From a virus, in the IMG/VR virus record IMGVR_UViG_3300025843_000004, positions 1 through 36,452 of that record: 36,452 nucleotides of DNA; one strand, written 5' to 3'. This document shows positions 14,104 to 22,931 of this stretch, in pieces. Position numbers and translations under genes: made by a program. The first letter of the stretch is position 1, and the number at the start of each line of letters is the position of its first letter. Under the pieces are notes generated by a model. That model worked only from the letters and a program-made list of their open reading frames with translations. It was not told the origin of the DNA and searched no databases.

Positions 14104-14814
14104 TTAATATGGAGCCGATGCCAGTATTAGCATTTTCCTTGCCACGCCAGCGTCACAAACGTCGACCTCTCGTATAGTAAGCTTTCTTCCTGTTGCCGTT
14201 ACCAATGATGAGTCGATCTCAACAGCAACTCCAGCTGCATTGGGACTCAGGAGTTGAAGTTTCCCGGCCTTGCTTGTTGCATTGCGTCCTATGTCAACGG
14301 TCAGGACCCACTCTCCTCCAGAGAGGTCTGATTTACTGCACCACACTGTACCGTCATCAGTTGGTAGTGTTGCAGCAGCTCCGCCTCCTCCAGCTCCGAC
14401 ATGGACGACTGCCGTTGTGCTGATGGCGTCATATACAGGGACCTTGATGGTCGGTGCTGTCGTCGTGAGAGCTCCGGCCGTTATCGCGTCTAGGTAATAC
14501 CGCGCGCCCTTCGTTAGCCCTGTCAGTCCGGTTACGATGTGACCTTGGAACACGGCAATAAAACAGTTGGCCGAGATGATTCCTCCGACCACGGCATCAA
14601 CAATACCGTTCGCCTCAGTGTCGGCCTTCGACTTGACCCATCCTGCCGATGTGCAGCGGATCGGAGTTCCGACGACAGTTAATCCGTGCGTTGCCTGGGT
14701 AACAACCAGTTGAGCCGCCGCCATCTTGGAAGCCTGGATTCCTCCAGCGGAAAGCGCCTCGATCTGCTGCTTTATTCGCGCCATGTCGGCCAGGATGATG
14801 TCGATGTCGCTCAC
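14104..14814 (-). CDS. tail-associated structural protein
   Basis: 236 residues, ATGA-coupled to the upstream large tail gene. A short N-terminal helix (MSDIDIILADMARIKQQIEAL) is followed by beta-rich sequence including VFQGHIVTGLTGLTKGARYYLD and GALTTTAPTIKVPVYDAIS. This is a module common in phage fibre and virion decoration proteins. A short trimerisation helix followed by beta structure fits a tail fibre or tip component. Exact role unknown. Confidence 0.6.
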   Translation of the reverse strand: MSDIDIILADMARIKQQIEALSAGGIQASKMAAAQLVVTQATHGLTVVGTPIRCTSAGWVKSKADTEANGIVDAVVGGIISANCFIAVFQGHIVTGLTGLTKGARYYLDAITAGALTTTAPTIKVPVYDAISTTAVVHVGAGGGGAAATLPTDDGTVWCSKSDLSGGEWVLTVDIGRNATSKAGKLQLLSPNAAGVAVEIDSSLVTATGRKLTIREVDVCDAGVARKMLILASAPY

Positions 14815-16868
14815 AGGACAGCCTCCATGTCTGGATACACGATGTCAGTCTCAAACGTGGTTGACCAGTACGGGACCTTGATCCCGTCAGCTCCGGATGC
14901 GTATTCTAGGCGAACGGTTCGCCTAGACACCACGGCTTCGACTACGGTGGTGTTGGCCCAATCTATGACCGATCCAAGGATTGTGCCTGGCCCGTACTCT
15001 GGCCGCGAGTCCCATACTCCGCGATCAGTGAAGGTGACGATCTGATACGGCTCCGTGTACCAGGCGCGCGCTTGTGCCAACATGGCGCGGAGCTGCACAA
15101 GGTTGTCCTTGGTCGTTACTTGGGTTGTCGTGATGAGCGAGCCGGCCGTGGCATAGTCGCATCCGGTTGCCATCCCGTTCATCAGGTACTCCTGAGACAG
15201 CGAAGGCACCTCGATAGTCTTGGTCCGTGGGATGACGCTGGGCCAGTCGGCCGGATCTCGCCGCCAGCTCACCTGGAACGGGAAGAAATCCTCCAGCGCC
15301 AGGGTGACGATGATCTTGCGGCCGGATCTCAGAATGCCCCGGATGATCGCCCCGCCCTGGTGATCGTCGATCAGGACAGCCGGAGGCGATGTCTCTACGG
15401 TCAGCTGCCAGTCGGAGGAGTGGTCGAACCAGGATCCGGCGGTGTAGTCCTCTGCGAGTAGGATGGCCCGGCGGCGAGGTCCGACATTCAAGGCGGTGAA
15501 TCCAACATCGCACGGCAGGTTCGCGTTCGCCTTGTACCAGGCAGCCGGCTTCTTCCCGCCTCCCGCTCCAGACGTGACTGATCCATCCCACCCATTCGCA
15601 CCATAGCTTGCATTGGTAGCTGTAACTAGCGCCCATGGCATGCCGCCAGTCCCGCCGAACTGATCGCCAGTCCATCCCTCTGCCTTGAGGACGAAGCGGC
15701 GGTAGGCGTGGTCGTAGATGGCTCTGGTCGATGGTTCCTTGACCTCATCGAGCGCGGCATCTGCGCCTGTCTCGACTCCAGTTGTCCATCCCTTGTCGAG
15801 TTGTGACGCCGAGTTTGCAACGAACGGGGATCCAGCCCCATAGATCGCCAGGGTGATGCCGATGGTGCGAGGAGATCCCTTGACTACGATCTCATCAGCA
15901 ACTTGGTCGTCGATGCGCTGAACATTGAACGGTGAGATGAACGGATCTCCGCTGTCCGTCTGATCCCATACGTTCGGGTTTGCAGGGATGACGGTAGTGC
16001 CAACGGTGATCGCCGAGACTACCCCGCTGTCTACGTTTATCTTTAGGACGTTCGTTACAGGAGCGACGGTGATCCACCACATCAGGCCGCGCTTTTTCCC
16101 TGCCAACTCATTCCACGCCTGCATCAGAGTCTTGCCCTTGGCATCATAGCGTTCGGGAATGTAGTCGAGGCAGCCTCTAGGGTCGCTGATGGACCAATTC
16201 AGACCCGCCTGCCCTGTGCCTGCTGGTGTTGGAGGATGCTCAACGCGGAAATTGCAGGCCATCAGATAGTCGAGGATCTGCCTGGCGGTCCACGAGTTGC
16301 CTGTCGTCGTGATCGTCCCGTCGTGGCCGTAGACGGCGACCCCTCCAACTGCATAGGTTGCAGTCGACCTGTCCCCCGACGGCCAGTGGTTGAATGGGGC
16401 CAGCTCAAACGCTATCGAGTAGAGGACCGGCGATGTCGCTGTCCTGGATCTGCCCATCCAGCATACCCGCTCATTGAGTACCGTCGCAATGCCGGCTGCG
16501 GTCATCACGGTTACGCCATTCTTCCCATTACTGTCTGACTTCGGCGACAGCATCTTGCCGTACCAGACTTGCTTGAATATGTCGTCGCCATGTATCACGC
16601 GCGCGTCAGGATCGTTATGTGCGACTTGCTGACAGACGCATACAAACTTCCCATTCAGTGATGTCGGATCATCCACAGACGTGGATACAGAATCCCCTGG
16701 CTTGCTTACCTCGCCCCAGTTGATCTTGAACTGAGCGTTGCCCAGGATCTCACTCTGGCCCTCGCTGTATTCGATGAACTCTAGGCTGGTTTGGTAATCC
16801 CACGTCAGGAGGTCACGCGAGGTTAGGACAAGAGCCTTGTCCGCTGGTCCACGGCATGCCTCTGTCAT
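14811..16868 (-). CDS. large tail hub/baseplate-like protein
   Basis: The 685-residue product is the largest tail gene after the tape measure. The N-terminus (LTSRDLLTWDYQTSLEFIEYSE) and the segments VWYGKMLSPKSDSNGK, TARQILDYLMACNF and GKTLMQAWNELAGKKRGLMWW resemble the hub domains of siphophage tail-tip proteins that follow the tape measure. The long C-terminal part is beta-rich. Stop/start overlaps on both sides (ATGA) tie it to neighbours. Assignment rests on size, position and this general character rather than a diagnostic motif. Confidence 0.55.
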   Translation of the reverse strand: MTEACRGPADKALVLTSRDLLTWDYQTSLEFIEYSEGQSEILGNAQFKINWGEVSKPGDSVSTSVDDPTSLNGKFVCVCQQVAHNDPDARVIHGDDIFKQVWYGKMLSPKSDSNGKNGVTVMTAAGIATVLNERVCWMGRSRTATSPVLYSIAFELAPFNHWPSGDRSTATYAVGGVAVYGHDGTITTTGNSWTARQILDYLMACNFRVEHPPTPAGTGQAGLNWSISDPRGCLDYIPERYDAKGKTLMQAWNELAGKKRGLMWWITVAPVTNVLKINVDSGVVSAITVGTTVIPANPNVWDQTDSGDPFISPFNVQRIDDQVADEIVVKGSPRTIGITLAIYGAGSPFVANSASQLDKGWTTGVETGADAALDEVKEPSTRAIYDHAYRRFVLKAEGWTGDQFGGTGGMPWALVTATNASYGANGWDGSVTSGAGGGKKPAAWYKANANLPCDVGFTALNVGPRRRAILLAEDYTAGSWFDHSSDWQLTVETSPPAVLIDDHQGGAIIRGILRSGRKIIVTLALEDFFPFQVSWRRDPADWPSVIPRTKTIEVPSLSQEYLMNGMATGCDYATAGSLITTTQVTTKDNLVQLRAMLAQARAWYTEPYQIVTFTDRGVWDSRPEYGPGTILGSVIDWANTTVVEAVVSRRTVRLEYASGADGIKVPYWSTTFETDIVYPDMEAVL

Positions 16869-17227
16869 GGCGCGGCCTCAACTTGGAGCTGCCAGGTGCA
16901 GACGAGCCAGGTTCGTCCGTCCGGACTCTCGCTCTGCTCTCCGGTGACGCTCTTGACCTTTACGGACCAATACTGGCCCACTGGGTCTATGACATCGACG
17001 GATGATCCATTCATTAAGGCGCGGAATCGGTTGAGGTCAGCGGTCGCATCCGATGGGATCGCGTACCAGTCTGACGTGACGATCGGTTCCGGGTTGGTTT
17101 CCCAGCCGTCAATGACCCACACCGTACCGTTGACGCCAGGCCGGGGAGGTAGGGCAGCAAGCCTTCGGACGGCAGCGTGAAGCCGGCCGCGCCATCCGGT
17201 GAAGGTATATGTCCCGATGTTTGACAT
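16865..17227 (-). CDS. minor tail protein, distal-tail position
   Basis: 120 residues, located directly after the tape measure gene and overlapping the hub-like gene (ATGA). The sequence alternates beta strands and turns (YTFTGWRGRLHAAVRRL, TVWVIDGWETNPEPIV, TWLVCTWQLQVEAAP). The position matches the lambda M or distal-tail genes that cap the tail tube. No signature motif is seen. Confidence 0.5.
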   Translation of the reverse strand: MSNIGTYTFTGWRGRLHAAVRRLAALPPRPGVNGTVWVIDGWETNPEPIVTSDWYAIPSDATADLNRFRALMNGSSVDVIDPVGQYWSVKVKSVTGEQSESPDGRTWLVCTWQLQVEAAP

Positions 17228-17228
17228 G

Positions 17229-18368
17229 TTACTGCCCTCCCATCCCGTTGACTGCTCGCCCGGCTGCTCCTTGCAACTTGCGCCCTTGGAAGTCGTGACT
17301 TCCTTCTCCGCCGAACAGGAGGTCCAGGTTCTTGAGCGAGTCGAGGACGGGTCCTAGCGCATTGGCCGCGTCGATCTGTTGCTGGATCGCCTCGTCCTGT
17401 TTCCGCTTCCACTCCTGGAGAGCCGCAGCTAGAGGATTCAACGCCGCACTTGCCTCGGTCCTGATCGCGCTCTCCGTTGCCCGTGACTTGTAGCGTTCGG
17501 CCTTTTCCTGCGGGACGATATTCTCAGCGCCGATTACTCCTGGAGTTGCGGAACCGGCCGGACCTGCTCCGACCCCGATGTTGCCGATGGCGTTGATTGC
17601 CTCGGCGCGCGATCCCTGTCCGTAGGCTCCGCGCATCATTTGCAGGAGTGTCGCCGCCTGGTTGACGCCGGCAGGCAGGGGGATGCCAGCGTACTCGCCT
17701 CGTCCTGCTCCCAGCACGCGATCTCTGGTGCCACGGTCGGAGAGTTGCTTTATTGTCTCCTCCATCGTGAACTCGCCGGATGCCGCGACTTTGGCGGCAG
17801 TTTCTAGGACTAACGCGCGCAACTCTTTCGGGACTGTCGCCGTGTGTCCCATCGACTTAATGACATCCTCATACGGGACGTTGTATGTCTTTGCCAGAGA
17901 GGTTGCCCGCTGACCAGCATCGGCACCCATCATCGTTTCGGCGACGGCCAGTGACTTCCCGATGCCAGATCCGCCAGCCGACAGTGAGCGGTTCGCCTTC
18001 TCAGCCGACAATGCCGCCTCACGCAGACCGGCAGATGCAGCGGCAAATGCCTGCGCTCGCCCTTCGGCGACAGCCATCACTGACGTGAGCGCCTTAAAGG
18101 CGACTCCGGCGACAGTCGCCGCCATAGCCAGCCGCCCTAGCCCACCTTCCAGGCCAACGGCGCCGAAAAACTTTCCGACAACCTGTGCCAGCGGGCCGCC
18201 CATCTGATTGATGGCAGCGCCTATTTTCTTGAACTCCTTTTCGCCAACGGCCCCGAACGCTCCCAGGCCGTCCTTGGTCTTGGCAACGGAACGGCCAGCC
18301 GCTTCGGCAGCACGGCCGATCATCGCCATGCCGTTCGTTAGGATTGCGTCAAAGCTGCCTCCACTCAT
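17229..18368 (-). CDS. short tape measure-like protein
   Basis: 379 residues, helical and Ala/Gly-rich with few aromatic residues. It has a hydrophobic stretch near residues 80-100 (MAATVAGVAFKALTSVMAV), a helix-rich middle (AFAAASAGLREAALSAEKA) and a C-terminal amphipathic helix (ALQEWKRKQDEAIQQQIDA). This composition and its place between the assembly-position genes and the distal tail genes fit a tape measure. The length is small for one: lambda gpH has 853 residues for a tail of about 135 nm. A tail near 60 nm would be expected if the usual proportion holds. Confidence 0.6.
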   Translation of the reverse strand: MSGGSFDAILTNGMAMIGRAAEAAGRSVAKTKDGLGAFGAVGEKEFKKIGAAINQMGGPLAQVVGKFFGAVGLEGGLGRLAMAATVAGVAFKALTSVMAVAEGRAQAFAAASAGLREAALSAEKANRSLSAGGSGIGKSLAVAETMMGADAGQRATSLAKTYNVPYEDVIKSMGHTATVPKELRALVLETAAKVAASGEFTMEETIKQLSDRGTRDRVLGAGRGEYAGIPLPAGVNQAATLLQMMRGAYGQGSRAEAINAIGNIGVGAGPAGSATPGVIGAENIVPQEKAERYKSRATESAIRTEASAALNPLAAALQEWKRKQDEAIQQQIDAANALGPVLDSLKNLDLLFGGEGSHDFQGRKLQGAAGRAVNGMGGQ

Positions 18369-18994
18369 GCGGCCCCCGTCAACGGTGCGAATAAGGCTTT
18401 CCGCCAGTTTCCGCTCTTGGTGTAGGCTGACTTCTTCACGATATGGCGAAGCTCGATGGCGACTCTGGCCTCAAGCACCGGCTTGTCCCTGGTGAAGTTC
18501 CCGAACGCCGCCGCGTAGGTAGGTCCTCCTCTGACCGGAACTCGCCTGGTGAAAGCATGAGTCGCCGCCTGTGTGCCGGTGCCTGACACATAGGAGGTCG
18601 TCTTGCTCACCCATCCAACAATCGGCCGCATCTTTTCCGTGGTCATGAAATTGAGCGAGCCGCCGCCGAACGCTACCTTGGTTTCGACCGTCCCTGATCC
18701 CCTGCTGGTGCGTGGCTTCCTGCCGAGGATGGCCCGCTCCAGGTCGCCCTTGCGATGGTAATAGGGCGCGCGCCTCCAGCTCACACGAGGACCGAACCCA
18801 TAGAACGAAGCACCGCCAACGGTGAACCGAGCCTTGACGCCTGGCGACACAGCACGCTGTTGCCACCAGACCATCGCTTTGCGCTGAGCCAACGCGATCC
18901 ACTTGGCCCAAATGTCCGAGCGGATCAGGTTCTCCACCATACGAAGCTCCTGCATCGCATGGCTCGTCCCGTTCAACACGGCCCCGGAGATCAT
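18365..18994 (-). CDS. tail/connector-region hypothetical protein
   Basis: 209 residues from the ATG at 18994, which overlaps the upstream stop (ATGA); a longer frame to 19057 is not supported. The protein is basic, with LIRSDIWAKWIALAQRKAMVWW at the front and a C-terminal basic helix (ARVAIELRHIVKKSAYTK). It lies just upstream of the tape measure gene, where lambda has its tail chaperone extension. No slippery frameshift heptamer at its junctions was noticed. I cannot assign a family. Confidence 0.5.
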   Translation of the reverse strand: MISGAVLNGTSHAMQELRMVENLIRSDIWAKWIALAQRKAMVWWQQRAVSPGVKARFTVGGASFYGFGPRVSWRRAPYYHRKGDLERAILGRKPRTSRGSGTVETKVAFGGGSLNFMTTEKMRPIVGWVSKTTSYVSGTGTQAATHAFTRRVPVRGGPTYAAAFGNFTRDKPVLEARVAIELRHIVKKSAYTKSGNWRKALFAPLTGAA

Positions 18995-19605
18995 CCCAGC
19001 AATTCCATGCCGATTCCGGCGATGAGAGTTCGGACTACCAGGACCTCGTTGACCCATCCGGCATTGATGACTTCGTGATCGTCGAACACTTGCCCGAGGT
19101 GGAGGAGATCCAGCGCGACCTTGACGGCCTCTGCGCTGGAGAGATCAGCCTGGTTCGTCCCGATGGCGTGGTTTACCAGCAGCAGCCGGCGCCGGAGGTC
19201 GTCGATCTCCTTGGGGATGCTCCAGTCGGATCCGTTCCACATCCTATCCAGGGCGGTCTTGAACGTGACGATGATCCCTTTCTCGTCACAGACGGGATCT
19301 AGGAGGACCGGCACGCGCCACATATGCCCTTCCTTGGCTCCGCCAGCGTCCACCCAACGGATCAGCCGGGGGTGGATGTCGAGCCGGATCATCAGGCACG
19401 GCGTTGCATCGGTTAGGTTGAACCAGTGGCCGGCCGGGTGCAGGGTCCATCCCTCCTCGCCGATCTCGACGGGTGCTCCATAGCACTTGCCGCCGGGAAC
19501 TGCTCCAGGTGGGCCGGCGTTGTCGAGACATTGCATCTCGCCAGGGATGCAGACGTGGGCCGGCTTGGCAACGCCAGGCGGTGAGTACCAGCGAGGAGGG
19601 AGCAT
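18991..19605 (-). CDS. hypothetical protein in tail-chaperone position
   Basis: 204 residues from the ATG at 19605, which overlaps the TAA of the tube gene (TAATG); the longer frame to 19851 lies inside that gene. The centre has MIRLDIHPRLIRWVDAGGAKEG and MWRVPVLLDP; the end is helical (VALDLLHLGQVFDDHEVINAG). Placement between tail tube and tape measure suggests an assembly chaperone, but the sequence does not prove it. Confidence 0.5.
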   Translation of the reverse strand: MLPPRWYSPPGVAKPAHVCIPGEMQCLDNAGPPGAVPGGKCYGAPVEIGEEGWTLHPAGHWFNLTDATPCLMIRLDIHPRLIRWVDAGGAKEGHMWRVPVLLDPVCDEKGIIVTFKTALDRMWNGSDWSIPKEIDDLRRRLLLVNHAIGTNQADLSSAEAVKVALDLLHLGQVFDDHEVINAGWVNEVLVVRTLIAGIGMELLG

Positions 19606-20483
19606 TAGGCCAGGCTCCAGGTGACGGGCTTGGTGGTGCCGTTGTAGCGCGGTCGGACGATGAGCTGCCGGGTCATGGACGATCCGGCTGATCCGCCGAC
19701 GCCTTCCTCGATGGTCCAGTTGGTGTTGAAGGTGACGGTCACAGTGTTCGACCCCATGCCTCCGCCGTTCGCCAAGCGGGTGAACACGGCAGCAACGGCT
19801 CCAGAGCCGGCCCCGAGATCGCAGTCGCCAACCGTGGCCGACATACGCCACTGGACGGCGCCGTTGACGCCGGCCATCAGGACATCGACCGGCTCCGGCA
19901 GGCCCGCCTGATACTCAAACTCGGCACGCGGGTCGCAGGTGATATTTACGCTGTCCACAGCCGGTATCGCCGAGCCGTTGATCGTCAGAGCCGTCAGCTT
20001 GTAGCCGAAGTCAGGCGTCGGCTGGGTCGGCAGGGCAATGGCGCTGGGTGCCAGGGCGGCGGTCGTGCCATCGGCCGAGACAAACATGCCCTTGAGGGTC
20101 AGTTCCGCCTTTCCCTTCTTGCTCCAGGACAGGGCGGTGGCGAGGAGGATGCCCCGGATGCCTTTACGCGACAGGTGGACCGATCCAGCCTGGAACCCCG
20201 GAGCCTGGCTCGACGCCTTGCCGCCGATCAGTTCCAGCCCATTCGATCCGTCGAACGCCTTGAGCCAGGCATCGGTCGAGCCGTCGAGCGTCGACAGGAA
20301 GCCCAGGTTCCGCGTGGTCATCTCGGCAACCGGCGCAGTCTCGACTCCATGGTGAGCCGTTTCGTGAACGGTCCCGTCCAGCTGGTCGGAGTTGACCTCT
20401 TGCCCTGGGTTGACCTGGAACCCGGCAATGCCGGGGTACAGGGTGCCGTTGAACCGGATCTGTTGGATGGCGAAGCGTGACAT
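19605..20483 (-). CDS. putative major tail tube protein
   Basis: The 292-residue product is beta-rich throughout (FAIQQIRFNGTLYPGIAGFQV, KAELTLKGMFVSADG, KLTALTINGSAIPAVDSVNI) and ends with a long strand-rich region. It follows FII-like and terminator-position genes and precedes the assembly-position and tape-measure genes, exactly where lambda V lies. Internal features such as VDVLMAGVNGAVQWRM and FNTNWTIEEG suit a tube subunit with an added domain. The call rests on order and fold character. Confidence 0.6.
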   Translation of the reverse strand: MSRFAIQQIRFNGTLYPGIAGFQVNPGQEVNSDQLDGTVHETAHHGVETAPVAEMTTRNLGFLSTLDGSTDAWLKAFDGSNGLELIGGKASSQAPGFQAGSVHLSRKGIRGILLATALSWSKKGKAELTLKGMFVSADGTTAALAPSAIALPTQPTPDFGYKLTALTINGSAIPAVDSVNITCDPRAEFEYQAGLPEPVDVLMAGVNGAVQWRMSATVGDCDLGAGSGAVAAVFTRLANGGGMGSNTVTVTFNTNWTIEEGVGGSAGSSMTRQLIVRPRYNGTTKPVTWSLA

Positions 20484-20485
20484 GA

Positions 20486-21013
20486 TTAACCTCTGGCGGT
20501 GATGAGTAGCTGGGTGATGACGTGCTTTTTATGGATACCTTCTTCGTCCATGAACAAGCCTTCGGACTTCACTTCTGCGTCGGCCAGGTATCCGGCCCCT
20601 CCGACGAGCGCCTGCATCTCGGATCGCACGAGTCCGGTCTTGTTCCAGGCACGGCGCGAAGCCTCGGCTGGAGTCTCGTCCCCGATGGTGCGCGGCCATA
20701 CGATCCTGATGCCGATGGTGAAGTCATAATCAACGTAGCCGATGCCTCCGACTTCGGTGTTCATGCCGGGGTCCAGGCCAACAATGGCGTAGGTCGGCTC
20801 TGCCAGGTTGATCTTGGCGCCGTTGACTGCGGTTCCTGTGCCAAGGCGGCCGTCATTCTGCCCCGGCGCTCCAGAGTGAGTCTCCACGACGAAAGCCTGT
20901 GCCTCGGCCGCTGTGGTGGCGCCGACGACGGTTTTCCAGGTCGATGAGTTGGTGAGCATGGCGATTGCCAGGGCGATAGCCTGCGCCTCGTAGCTGTCGG
21001 CGGTGACGGTCAT
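20486..21013 (-). CDS. putative tail terminator/completion protein
   Basis: 175 residues from the ATG at 21013, ATGA-coupled to the FII-like gene. The front is helical (YEAQAIALAIAMLTNSSTWK) followed by mixed alpha/beta sequence (YVDYDFTIGIRIVWPR, LVRSEMQALVGGAGYL). Size and position match the lambda Z/U genes between the head-tail joint and the tube. No diagnostic residue pattern seen. Confidence 0.5.
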   Translation of the reverse strand: MTVTADSYEAQAIALAIAMLTNSSTWKTVVGATTAAEAQAFVVETHSGAPGQNDGRLGTGTAVNGAKINLAEPTYAIVGLDPGMNTEVGGIGYVDYDFTIGIRIVWPRTIGDETPAEASRRAWNKTGLVRSEMQALVGGAGYLADAEVKSEGLFMDEEGIHKKHVITQLLITARG

Positions 21014-21396
21014 GCTTTGGTCGTCCTGGATGCGGCAAACGGACGATCCCAGCGCAGGGCCAGGTTGCATCCGTCGCCTTGGTCAGCGAGGACTCCGGCA
21101 ACGGCCCACTCCCCGGCCATTGCTCCAGTCTCGATCCGTACCGTGTCGCCGATCTGCGGAAGCCTGCCGATTGCGTCACGGATTACAGAGAGCCGGGTCG
21201 TGGCCGGCATGGTCTGTCCGTCTGACGATCCTTCGGGGATGGTCGAGATTCCGTCAATGGGATCGCCGAACACCAGCCGGATCGTCAGGACAGAGCTTGA
21301 CTCAGCCGCCTGGAACGTGGCGTCAACGCCGAGGTCGCTGCCGTCCTCGATCAGTAGGCCGAGGTCCCGTGCTGCCATGGTGTCGAATCGGCTCAC
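21010..21396 (-). CDS. FII-like head-tail joining protein
   Basis: 128 residues from a GTG at 21396 (GTGA overlap with the lipoprotein stop, AAGGGAAAG upstream). MAARDLGLLIEDGSDLGVDATF and the second half, QIGDTVRIETGAMAGEWAVAG followed by LADQGDG, resemble small beta-barrel joining proteins such as lambda gpFII. It opens the connector/tail run. Its separation from the capsid genes by the fibre and membrane-gene block is unusual. Confidence 0.5.
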   Translation of the reverse strand: MSRFDTMAARDLGLLIEDGSDLGVDATFQAAESSSVLTIRLVFGDPIDGISTIPEGSSDGQTMPATTRLSVIRDAIGRLPQIGDTVRIETGAMAGEWAVAGVLADQGDGCNLALRWDRPFAASRTTKA

Positions 21397-22049
21397 GGTG
21401 ACTTTCCCTTGGTGATCCGGTTCCAGAGCTTCGCCACGTCCTTGCGGTGGGTGATTCCGACGATGGCAGCGGTAAGAACAACGGCGATCAGGATGGCCCA
21501 CCAGTAGATCGTTGCCCACACCACGCCGGTCCCCAGGAGAGCCGATCCGCCACCGAGTGATGCCGCAAGCCTGGCGATGCCGGAGGTGATCGGTGAGCCA
21601 ACAATAGACCAGATGATGCCAGCCCATCCCAGACGGCCGGCGATCCAGCCTACCAGGGACAGCGTTGCGCCAATGGCGAATGCAATGCCGCCCCAGCGGA
21701 TCATGAGGTCGCCGAGGTGTCGGAACTGCTCCCAGGGTGACGGAGCCGGAGCCGGAGGAGATTCGTACGTCGGAGCCGGGGCGGTCGACGCGCAGTAGTC
21801 CGCCGGAGCCTTCACTATCTCGGCCGGAGTCAGGAGAGGATCCGGCAAACTCGGTATCTCATCGGTCAGGGCCAGGAGCCGGCGGCCAACAGCGGCATAG
21901 AGTTCCGACCTGGCATTGGCGTCCGTCGTCAGAGCGGCAGCCTGGGCGCCGGAACGGGCGTCGGAGATTGCCTCCAGGTAGGAGCGCGACTCGCAGCCTG
22001 CTAATACCAGGAGCAAGCACAGCACCATGGACCAGGGCCAGAATCTCAT
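21393..22049 (-). CDS. lipoprotein with C-terminal membrane segments (lysis candidate)
   Basis: 218 residues from the ATG at 22049 (ATGA overlap with the upstream gene). The N-terminus is a signal peptide ending LVLAGC with Cys19 as the lipidated residue. A helical region (20-85) and a Pro-rich linker (about 88-105) follow, then several hydrophobic segments from about residue 115 to 205 (IAFAIGATLSLVGWIAGRL, TIYWWAILIAVVLTAAIVGI). The tail is basic (HRKDVAKLWNRITKGK). A lipid anchor at one end and membrane segments at the other recall unimolecular spanins, which link outer and inner membranes during lysis, although those have a single C-terminal segment. It could instead be a holin-like or exclusion protein. 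Confidence 0.55.
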   Translation of the reverse strand: MRFWPWSMVLCLLLVLAGCESRSYLEAISDARSGAQAAALTTDANARSELYAAVGRRLLALTDEIPSLPDPLLTPAEIVKAPADYCASTAPAPTYESPPAPAPSPWEQFRHLGDLMIRWGGIAFAIGATLSLVGWIAGRLGWAGIIWSIVGSPITSGIARLAASLGGGSALLGTGVVWATIYWWAILIAVVLTAAIVGITHRKDVAKLWNRITKGKSP

Positions 22050-22384
22050 TGACGGCCTCCGCGCATCAGTGTGACCTGGATCTCGGCAACGCGCGCGTCG
22101 ATGCGAGCGAGCTGGGTCCTGATCTCGTTGAGGACGACTTGATTGGTAGCCAGCTGAGCCTTGCACTCGGCGATCTGAGCGAAAGCAGCTGAGTCAGATG
22201 CTCGGAGGTCGTCGCGCTCGGTCTTGACGTAGCCCCATGCCGCCAGCAGCGCCATTCCAAATGATGCCAGGACAGTACCAGTCGGGATGATCCACTTGGA
22301 CTCTCCGACTCGGATGCGTACTCCGCCATCCTTTGTCAGAACTTCGGTTGTTTTCTGCTGCTCGTTGTGTGGGTCATGTCTCAT
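22046..22384 (-). CDS. single-pass membrane protein with coiled coil (spanin/holin-like)
   Basis: 112 residues. A charged N-terminus (about 30 residues) is followed by one membrane segment near 31-53 (IPTGTVLASFGMALLAAWGYV) and a C-terminal coiled coil (LRASDSAAFAQIAECKAQL, NEIRTQLARIDARVAEIQ). One anchor followed by a coiled coil is the plan of an inner-membrane spanin, though shorter than lambda Rz. It overlaps the lipoprotein gene (ATGA), the usual partnership in lysis cassettes. No endolysin gene is recognised nearby. Confidence 0.55.
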   Translation of the reverse strand: MRHDPHNEQQKTTEVLTKDGGVRIRVGESKWIIPTGTVLASFGMALLAAWGYVKTERDDLRASDSAAFAQIAECKAQLATNQVVLNEIRTQLARIDARVAEIQVTLMRGGRQ

Positions 22385-22386
22385 TG

Positions 22387-22584
22387 TTAAGCCTGATGAT
22401 CGCTTTTGATTGGTAGGTCGTGAGGCTTAAACTCGCAGTCTCGGCAGCAGTCTGGACTCCTCGCCAGCCGCAATAACTGCGTCACTTCATGGCGTAGAAC
22501 CTCGCCAGCTATCGTAGCGCAATAGGCGTCAGCATTGGCGATTGCCAGGCTTACACGGCGCGAGATAGCGGCGAGGTCTGCCAT
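22387..22584 (-). CDS. small hypothetical protein
   Basis: 65 residues from the ATG at 22584, just after the upstream TAG. A helical body (LAAISRRVSLAIANADAYC, GEVLRHEVTQLLRLA) is followed by a Cys cluster, C-C-R-D-C, that could bind a metal. It belongs to the fibre/membrane block. Not recognised. Confidence 0.5.
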   Translation of the reverse strand: MADLAAISRRVSLAIANADAYCATIAGEVLRHEVTQLLRLARSPDCCRDCEFKPHDLPIKSDHQA

Positions 22585-22586
22585 AT

Positions 22587-22931
22587 CTACTCGTCGTCTG
22601 CCAGTCCGAACGTGGTCAGGAGATCGCCACAGCCGAGCGAGCATGACAGCATGCCCTTTTCTTGTGCCGATGCGATCAGCGCCTTGATCGCGTCACGGGT
22701 ACGCTCGCGCACCTCGACGGCAGCGAACTCGGAATCTGACCATGCCAGCATGCCGGAAGAATCGCCCTTGAAGTCAGGAAGCGGCCGACACAGGACATGC
22801 TCTCGCATGAATTGGCTGACGCGACGTGTCAGAGCTGGCTTGGTAAGCAGGCCGCCAGTTACGGACAGTCTCATCAGCTCGTTGACGGATCCGTTGGACA
22901 AACGGATGTTGTGGGATGGGGATTCGCTCAT
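22587..22931 (-). CDS. hypothetical protein
   Basis: 114 residues, helical, with VNELMRLSVTGGLLTKPAL, EVRERTRDAIKALIASAQEKG and a final SCSLGCGDLLTTFGLADDE. The start overlaps the upstream stop (ATGA). No membrane segment or catalytic motif is visible. It sits between a membrane-like protein and the small Cys protein. Not recognised. Confidence 0.55.
   Translation of the reverse strand: MSESPSHNIRLSNGSVNELMRLSVTGGLLTKPALTRRVSQFMREHVLCRPLPDFKGDSSGMLAWSDSEFAAVEVRERTRDAIKALIASAQEKGMLSCSLGCGDLLTTFGLADDE

Noticed and set aside
18365-19605. Programmed -1 frameshift tail chaperone pair (lambda G/GT type)
   Set aside because: No slippery heptamer or extended overlapping frame was noticed at the junctions; genes are joined by simple ATGA overlaps.
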